NCBI GenBank assembly: GCA_959020715.1 | Contig: CAUESV010000001.1 | Coordinates: 62,001-126,000, forward strand | Source of the DNA: an uncultured Collinsella sp. | Lineage (GTDB): Bacteria > Actinomycetota > Coriobacteriia > Coriobacteriales > Coriobacteriaceae | Direction: 5' to 3' | DNA length: 64,000 nucleotides | Part shown: in pieces, positions 59,340 to 64,000 of the stretch | Position numbering within the stretch: the stretch's first letter is position 1 | Layout: every line of letters begins with the position of its first letter | Notes under the pieces: generated by a model | The model's input: only the letters and a program-made list of their open reading frames with translations | Told to the model about the DNA's origin: nothing | Databases searched by the model: none | Position numbers and translations under genes: made by a program

Positions 59340-60266
59340 CTATGCGAGCTCGTCGGCAATAGCTGCGACCTGCTCGGCCGTCTCGCACGAATACACGCGA
59401 ACGTCGCTCAGCGTACGCTTGACCAGGCCCGACAGCGTTTTGCCAGGGCCGACCTCAATAAACGTGTCGATGCCCTGATCCTGCAGAGTATGCAGCGTGT
59501 CGACCCAGCGCACGGCATGGCTCACCTGGTTGGCCAAGACATCCGATGCCGCTCGCGGGTCCGCCGGATAGGGCGCCGCCGTCATGTTTGCCATGACCGG
59601 AATCAGCAGCGGAGACGGCGCGTGGCCGGCTTGGACATACGTCGCCAGCCCCTCAGTCGCCTCTGCCATATAGGGGCTATGGAATGCACCCGACACCGCG
59701 ACTTTCATAGCGCGGCCGCCAGCCTCTTTTACTAGGACGTCGAGCTCCTGCAGCGCCTCGGACGCTCCGGCCACAACCGTCTGCTGCGGACTGTTGTAGT
59801 TGACCGGCCAGCAGTCCTCGCCGGCCTGTTTTGCCAGGCCCTCGACTTGCACCGCATCGAGCTTGATGACGGCACGCATGCCGCCCGGGTGGCGCTCGGC
59901 AGCCGCGGCCATCAGCGCCGCGCGCTCGCACACGAGCTCAAAGCCCGCTCGCGTATCGAATGCCCCCGCAAAGGTGAGCGCGGCGACCTCGCCCAGCGAG
60001 AATCCCGCACAGGCGGCAGGCACCACGCCGCGCTCACGCAGAGCGGTAGCCGCCGCCAGGTCGTGAACGAACACGCACGGCTGCGTGTTCTCGGTCTGCG
60101 AGAGCTCCTCCTTGGAGGCGCTCCGGCACTGCTCGCTGGTCCCCGGGCGCACCTCGTCGACAATGGCGAACACCTCGGCGGCCGCCGGCGATGCCTCGAT
60201 CAGGTCGACGCCCATCGCGGGGTGTTGGGCACCCTGGCCGGCAAACAGAAACGCTACGCTACCCAT
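59340..60266 (-). CDS. fabD: Malonyl-CoA:ACP transacylase
   Basis: Loads malonate onto ACP, 308 residues. It begins with FLFAGQGAQHPAMG; the active-site Ser is in CAGFSLGEVAALTFAGAF, and the catalytic His in SGAFHSPYM. Its start overlaps the fabK 3' end by 13 nt. Confidence 0.95.
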   Translation of the reverse strand: MGSVAFLFAGQGAQHPAMGVDLIEASPAAAEVFAIVDEVRPGTSEQCRSASKEELSQTENTQPCVFVHDLAAATALRERGVVPAACAGFSLGEVAALTFAGAFDTRAGFELVCERAALMAAAAERHPGGMRAVIKLDAVQVEGLAKQAGEDCWPVNYNSPQQTVVAGASEALQELDVLVKEAGGRAMKVAVSGAFHSPYMAEATEGLATYVQAGHAPSPLLIPVMANMTAAPYPADPRAASDVLANQVSHAVRWVDTLHTLQDQGIDTFIEVGPGKTLSGLVKRTLSDVRVYSCETAEQVAAIADELA

Positions 60267-61198
60267 GCGGACGCACCCTTCAGGACGCGCTCGGCGCCAT
60301 CGACCAGATCGTCAACGATTTCACGTGCGCTCTGGCGCTCGTTGACCATGCCGGCAATCTGCCCACACAAAAACGAACCCTCTTCGTAATTGCCGTCCTT
60401 GGCGGCCTTGCGAAGGGCGCCCGTGCCCATGGCCCCGAGTTCCTCGACACTTACGCCAGCCGCCTCGCTCTTGGCATAGGCGTTGGTGAAGGGGCTCTTG
60501 AGGGCGCGCACCGGATGTCCCGTCGAGCGACCGGTCGCACGCGTCGAGGTGTCGTTGGCCTTCAGGACTATCTCCTTGTACTGCTCCGAGACGGTGCACT
60601 CATTTGCAACGAGAAAGCGCGTACCCACCTGGACGCCGGCAGCGCCCAGCATAAAGGCGGCCGCCACGCCGCGGCCGTCGGCAATACCGCCGGCTGCCAC
60701 AACAGGGATGTCGACCGCATCGACGACCTGCGGCACCAGTGCCATCGTCGAGGTCTCGCCAATATGGCCGCCCGATTCGGTGCCCTCGGCAACCACGGCG
60801 GTGGCCCCACGACGCGCCACGAGACGGGCGAGCGCTACCGAAGCCACAACGGGGATGACCTTGATGCCCGCGTCGTTCCAAGCCTTCATGTACTTGGCAG
60901 GATTGCCGGCACCCGTCACGACGACCGGCACTCGCTCGTCAATCACGACCTGCGCGACCTCGTCGGCAAACGGGCTCATGAGCATGACGTTGACGCCAAA
61001 GGGCTTATCCGTCCTGGCGCGCAGCTTATGAATCTGGTCGCGAAGCCAGTTGGCGTCGGCGTTCATGGCCGCGATAATCCCTAAGCCACCCGCCTCGGAC
61101 ACTGCGGACGCCAGCGAGGCGTCGGCAATCCAGGCCATACCGCCCTGGAATACGGGCTTTTCGATGCCGAGCAGATCGCAGAGAGGAGTCTTGAGCAT
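60254..61198 (-). CDS. fabK: FMN-dependent enoyl-ACP reductase II
   Basis: Last reduction step of elongation, 314 residues. FabK-type TIM-barrel motifs are VFQGGMAWIADASLASAVSEAGGLGI, VPVVVTGAGNP, GTESGGHIGE and VAAGGIADGRGVAAAFMLGA. It stands in the place of FabI, so the organism probably resists triclosan-like FabI inhibitors (family knowledge). It lies 2 nt after acpP. Confidence 0.95.
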   Translation of the reverse strand: MLKTPLCDLLGIEKPVFQGGMAWIADASLASAVSEAGGLGIIAAMNADANWLRDQIHKLRARTDKPFGVNVMLMSPFADEVAQVVIDERVPVVVTGAGNPAKYMKAWNDAGIKVIPVVASVALARLVARRGATAVVAEGTESGGHIGETSTMALVPQVVDAVDIPVVAAGGIADGRGVAAAFMLGAAGVQVGTRFLVANECTVSEQYKEIVLKANDTSTRATGRSTGHPVRALKSPFTNAYAKSEAAGVSVEELGAMGTGALRKAAKDGNYEEGSFLCGQIAGMVNERQSAREIVDDLVDGAERVLKGASAWVA

Positions 61199-61200
61199 CT

Positions 61201-61437
61201 CTACTTCTCCAATGCCGCCTCGACCGTATCGGCGAACTCGCCAACCGTCTTGGGGTTCTCCTCGGTATCGAGCTGAATGCCAAACTCGTCCTCGACGGCG
61301 ACGAGGATCTCGACGGTACCCAGACTGTCGAGACCAATCTCCTCGAGCGTGGACTCAGGCTTCATCTCGACATCGTCAAGACCGGCGGTCTCGCGGATAA
61401 CGTCGCAAACGCGCTCGAAGGTCTTCTGATCTGCCAT
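61201..61437 (-). CDS. acpP: Acyl carrier protein
   Basis: Acidic four-helix carrier of 78 residues. The phosphopantetheine attachment site is S38 in EEIGLDSLGTVEIL. The second gene of the operon, encoded between fabH and fabK. Confidence 0.96.
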   Translation of the reverse strand: MADQKTFERVCDVIRETAGLDDVEMKPESTLEEIGLDSLGTVEILVAVEDEFGIQLDTEENPKTVGEFADTVEAALEK

Positions 61438-61486
61438 GGTAGTTCTCCTTTGTTTGTGCCCTAGGGGCGTTTTTTCCTATGTGCAA

Positions 61487-62449
61487 CTACTTCCAACGAA
61501 GCAGATAGCCACCTATATCCAGGCCGGCGCCAAATCCAACGAGGGCGATGGTGTCGCCCGCATTCAGTGCGTCGGTGCGTGCCAGACGGTCAAGCGCAAA
61601 GGGAATGCAGGCGCTCGAAATGTTGCCGGTCTCGCGCAGCGTTCGAACCACGCGCTCGTCTGGCACGCCGAGGCGCTTGACCGCCTGACTCAGGATTCGA
61701 TCGTTAGCCTGATGGAATACAAAATGGTCGATGTCTTCGACCGAAATGCCCGCATCGCCCGCAAGCTTATGGACCGTGTCGCAGATGGCGTTGACGCCGA
61801 ACTTGAACACGCGGCGGCCATTCATGGACAGCACGCTCTTGCTATCTGCGGAAGCCTTAAACGGCGAGGTGCTGACCAGACCGGGAACGTGCAACGTCTC
61901 GACGTCGGGCGCCGTCGAAAGCTCAACGGCAAGGGGGCTGTCTCCCCCAGCCCCAATCACTGCGGCGCCTGCCCCATCGCCAAAGAGCACGCAGGTGGCG
62001 CGGTCGGTCCAGTCGAGCGCGCGCGTCATCTGCTCAGCAGCAACGATAAGCACGCGCTCGGCACGACCGCGCTCGATATAGCCCTCGGCGACATCGAGCG
62101 CAAACACGAAGCCGGCACAGGCCGCCGAGACATCGAAGGCAGGGCACGCCGCTCCTAGTCGCTCAGCAACGGCACACGCCTCAGCGGGAACAAGGTGGTC
62201 ACCCGTCGTCGTCGAGCAGACGATCAGATCCAGCTGGCTCGCGTCGATTCCGGACACCAGGAGTGCCCGCTCGCTCGCCGCTACGGCAAGGTCGTCAAGT
62301 GACTCGGTGGTACAGACGTGGCGGCTCTTGATACCTGTGCGGGTAAAAATCCACTCATCCGAGGTATCGAGGAACTCAGACAGTTCGTCATTGGAAACAC
62401 TGCGCTCAGGAAGCGCCGAGCCTGTTCCAAGAATCGTGAAACCCAACAC
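61487..62449 (-). CDS. fabH: 3-oxoacyl-ACP synthase III
   Basis: Initiating condensing enzyme of 320 residues. Catalytic Cys C111 is in DVSAACAGFVFAL, His in HFVFHQANDRI, and Asn in RETGNISSACIPFAL. The start is a GTG with an AAAGGAGG site; upstream in-frame extension lacks one. First gene of the fatty acid operon, divergent from birA. Confidence 0.95.
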   Translation of the reverse strand: MLGFTILGTGSALPERSVSNDELSEFLDTSDEWIFTRTGIKSRHVCTTESLDDLAVAASERALLVSGIDASQLDLIVCSTTTGDHLVPAEACAVAERLGAACPAFDVSAACAGFVFALDVAEGYIERGRAERVLIVAAEQMTRALDWTDRATCVLFGDGAGAAVIGAGGDSPLAVELSTAPDVETLHVPGLVSTSPFKASADSKSVLSMNGRRVFKFGVNAICDTVHKLAGDAGISVEDIDHFVFHQANDRILSQAVKRLGVPDERVVRTLRETGNISSACIPFALDRLARTDALNAGDTIALVGFGAGLDIGGYLLRWK

Positions 62450-62463
62450 TAGCCTCCTTTGAG

Positions 62464-62529
62464 TTGTTGACGTGTTTACATCGACCAAGAGAGGATAGCG
62501 CATTCTTCGCTTTGTTGACGTGTTAACAT
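62464..62529. promoter_or_regulatory. Two 18-bp near-identical operator-like repeats between fabH and birA
   Basis: TTGTTGACGTGTTTACAT (62464-62481) and TTGTTGACGTGTTAACAT (62512-62529) differ at one base and start 48 bp apart. The core GTTGACGTGTTAAC is an imperfect palindrome of GTTRAC arms. They lie in the control region shared by the fatty-acid operon and birA. The binding factor is unknown; no regulator gene is adjacent. Confidence 0.5.
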
Positions 62530-62622
62530 TAAATTGTCCAAATGCGACAAAGGCTTCACATTGTGTCTATCTCTCGACACCATTGCGTCATTCACTTATT
62601 CATTAAGGAGGTAGCAGCCGCT

Positions 62623-63399
62623 ATGGATGCCCAATTAACGATAGTCGACGTAACCGGATCGACCAACGATGACCTGCTCGAGGCAGGAAAACAGGGAGCG
62701 CCGCACGGCACGGGGCTTGCCGCCCGCGCGCAAACGGCAGGACGCGGCCGACGCGGCCACAAGTGGGATTCAACCGCCGGCAACCTGTTGCTCTCGATTG
62801 TCCTACGTCCTCGTGTTAATCCCGCCAAGTACTCTGGCCTTGCCGCCGTCAGCGGCCTAGCGGTGCTCGAGGCGCTCGAGGCGCAAGGTCTTGCTAACGA
62901 GATCGGCCTCAAATGGCCCAACGACCTCGTCGCACGAGGACATAAGCTCGGCGGCATCTTGGTCGAGGCGGCTCGTGACAACGAGGGCAAGCCCATTGCC
63001 GTCTGCGGCATTGGCGTCAATGTGAACTATGTGCCCTCGGAGGTTCCCGATGGCGGCCTGCCGGCAATCGGTCTGTCAGACCTCAACGAGAATGTTCCCA
63101 CCGTCGATGTCCTACTCAAGGAGGTCTATCACACCGTCGTAAACGCTGTGGACGCGTGGGCAGATCTGCTCAACGCCATGGAAGAAGACGTTGGTCCGAT
63201 CGCGCCCGTCCACGATGATTATGTCGCTCATCTCAATTGGATTGGGGAGCAAGTTATCGCCCGTTCCCCTGCCGGTGACGAGCTGGCACGTGGCATCTTT
63301 CAAACGGTCGATACCTTTGGTCGCGCGTGCATCGAGACGGAAGACGGCTTGCGATCCTTCCATTTTGAGGAGGCATCGCTGCGTTCCATGGGTAAATAA
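62623..63399 (+). CDS. birA: Biotin-[acetyl-CoA carboxylase] ligase, short form
   Basis: Attaches biotin to AccB, 258 residues. Biotinyl-AMP loop is GRGRRGHKW (residues 40-48), followed by LKWPNDLVARGHKLGGILVEA. There is no N-terminal HTH, so this is the non-repressor class. AAGGAGG lies 11 nt before the ATG. It is divergent from fabH, which couples biotinylation with fatty acid synthesis. Confidence 0.94.
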   Translation: MDAQLTIVDVTGSTNDDLLEAGKQGAPHGTGLAARAQTAGRGRRGHKWDSTAGNLLLSIVLRPRVNPAKYSGLAAVSGLAVLEALEAQGLANEIGLKWPNDLVARGHKLGGILVEAARDNEGKPIAVCGIGVNVNYVPSEVPDGGLPAIGLSDLNENVPTVDVLLKEVYHTVVNAVDAWADLLNAMEEDVGPIAPVHDDYVAHLNWIGEQVIARSPAGDELARGIFQTVDTFGRACIETEDGLRSFHFEEASLRSMGK

Positions 63400-63461
63400 G
63401 GCGCCACAGCCACCCGCTCGACAGCATTACCCGGTCCCCCAAGGCCATCATGCAAAACAAA

Positions 63462-63494
63462 AGAGCCCCGCTACCGTAATGGCAGCGGGGCTCT
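63462..63494 (-). terminator. Intrinsic terminator after rpsJ
   Basis: Stem AGAGCCCCGCT/AGCGGGGCTCT with a short loop is followed on the minus strand by TTTTGTTTTGC, 22 nt after the rpsJ stop. It closes a unit ending in S10, which normally continues into rplC. It may also serve the convergent birA. Confidence 0.9.
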
Positions 63495-63515
63495 GTAAGC
63501 TATGAGCGATATCGC

Positions 63516-63824
63516 TTAGAGCTTGATGTCGATGTCGACGCCAGCGGGGAGGTCGAGACGCATGAGCGAATCAACAGTGCCCGAGGTGGGGTCGAGGATG
63601 TCGATGAGGCGCTTGTGGGTGCGCATCTCGAACTGCTCACGGGAGTCCTTGTTCACGTGCGGCGAGCGGATAACCGTGTACAGGTTGCGCTCGGTGGGCA
63701 GGGGGACAGGACCGGAAACGCGAGCGCCGGTCTTCTGAGCGGTCTCGACGATGAGCTTCGCGGACTGATCGACGACCTCGTGATCATAGCCCTTGAGGCG
63801 AATGCGGATCTTCTGGGTAGCCAA
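63516..63824 (-). CDS. rpsJ: 30S ribosomal protein S10
   Basis: Small-subunit protein and NusE transcription factor, 102 residues. It begins MATQKIRIRLKGYDHEVVD; GPVPLPTERNLYTVIRSPH and FEMRTHKRLIDI are diagnostic. It follows fusA on the same strand. rplC, its usual next gene, is 14 kb away. Confidence 0.97.
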   Translation of the reverse strand: MATQKIRIRLKGYDHEVVDQSAKLIVETAQKTGARVSGPVPLPTERNLYTVIRSPHVNKDSREQFEMRTHKRLIDILDPTSGTVDSLMRLDLPAGVDIDIKL

Positions 63825-63884
63825 CTTAAACCTCCAAAGAGTGCGAGAGATGTTCTCGCGGATTACGTAACAGGGAGCTCGAAC

Positions 63885-64000
63885 TTAGGCGTTCTTGCTC
63901 ATGACCTCGTCCACGATGGACTTGGGCGCGGGCTCATAAGAGTCGAACTGCATCGTGTAGGATGCACGGCCCTGGGTCTGGGAGCGAAGGTCGGTAGCGT
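63885..64000 (-). CDS. fusA: Elongation factor G, C-terminal end (partial)
   Basis: About 37 C-terminal residues are within the window: ATDLRSQTQGRASYTMQFDS followed by YEPAPKSIVDEVMSKNA and a TAA stop. This matches the end of domain V of EF-G. It lies 60 nt upstream of rpsJ. In many bacteria tuf lies between fusA and rpsJ; it is absent at this site. Confidence 0.9.
   Translation of the reverse strand, partial: ATDLRSQTQGRASYTMQFDSYEPAPKSIVDEVMSKNA

Noticed and set aside
1..64000. tRNA, rRNA, known riboswitches and selenocysteine codons
   Set aside because: No TPsiC-arm/acceptor-like tRNA pattern or riboswitch core was recognised by eye. The selenium link of the xdh cluster is through a labile cofactor in this family, and no gene needed an in-frame TGA to make sense.

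Overview
The window looks like a chromosomal segment of a GC-rich anaerobic gut actinobacterium of the Coriobacteriia, most likely Collinsella or a close relative. This is an inference from gene content: zinc-type S14, a FabK-based fatty acid operon with fused AccDA, mannose-type PTS, and the anaerobic purine-degradation genes ygeW/X/Y, ygfK and ssnA. No database search was possible.

Layout. (1) 1-4553, minus strand: the distal half of the spc ribosomal operon (rplE-rpsN-rpsH-rplF-rplR-rpsE-rpmD-rplO-secY). (2) About 4.8-27.8 kb: a purine/urate catabolism region. It holds a selenium-dependent-type xanthine dehydrogenase with its accessory factors (xdhC, yqeB, yqeC, a MocA-like protein), YgfK and a ferredoxin-like protein, the SsnA and hydantoinase amidohydrolases, YgeW/YgeX/YgeY, a nucleobase permease, RidA, and two paralogous YheO-like regulators. 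(3) 28.1-33.5 kb: a U32 peptidase/RlhA-like protein, an RluA-type pseudouridine synthase, a DeoR regulator and a Gfo/Idh/MocA oxidoreductase. (4) 34.0-43.1 kb: a carbohydrate module (mannose-family PTS EIIB/C/D/A, a DUF2961/GH172 protein, a ROK sugar kinase and a LevR-like PRD regulator). It is bracketed by decayed IS200/IS605 and IS3 remnants and by broken degV and mtnN genes. (5) 43.8-49.6 kb, minus strand: the proximal part of the S10-spc operon (rplC-rplD-rplW-rplB-rpsS-rplV-rpsC-rplP-rpmC-rpsQ-rplN-rplX). (6) 50.0-63.4 kb: a histidine phosphatase, a CDF transporter, a lone PTS EIIC, the complete type II fatty acid operon (fabH-acpP-fabK-fabD-fabG-fabF-accB-fabZ-accC-accDA) and divergent birA. 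(7) 63.5 kb to the end: rpsJ (S10) and the 3' end of fusA.

The most striking architectural feature is that the usually contiguous fusA/S10/spc run is cut into three pieces. S10 is separated from L3 by about 14 kb, and L24 from L5 by about 39 kb. The cut ends look functional: terminators follow rpsJ and rplX, and candidate promoters precede rplC and rplE. Long inverted repeats sit at two of the junctions.

Other sequence-level signals are a 62-bp tandem repeat array beside the xanthine dehydrogenase gene, three tandem stem-loop modules of about 80-bp period after the pseudouridine synthase gene, a perfect 44-bp inverted repeat upstream of rplC, an 18-bp repeated operator-like motif between fabH and birA, and a Fur-box-like sequence overlapping a candidate promoter of the permease-ssnA-ygfK operon. 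No tRNA, rRNA or CRISPR array was recognised.
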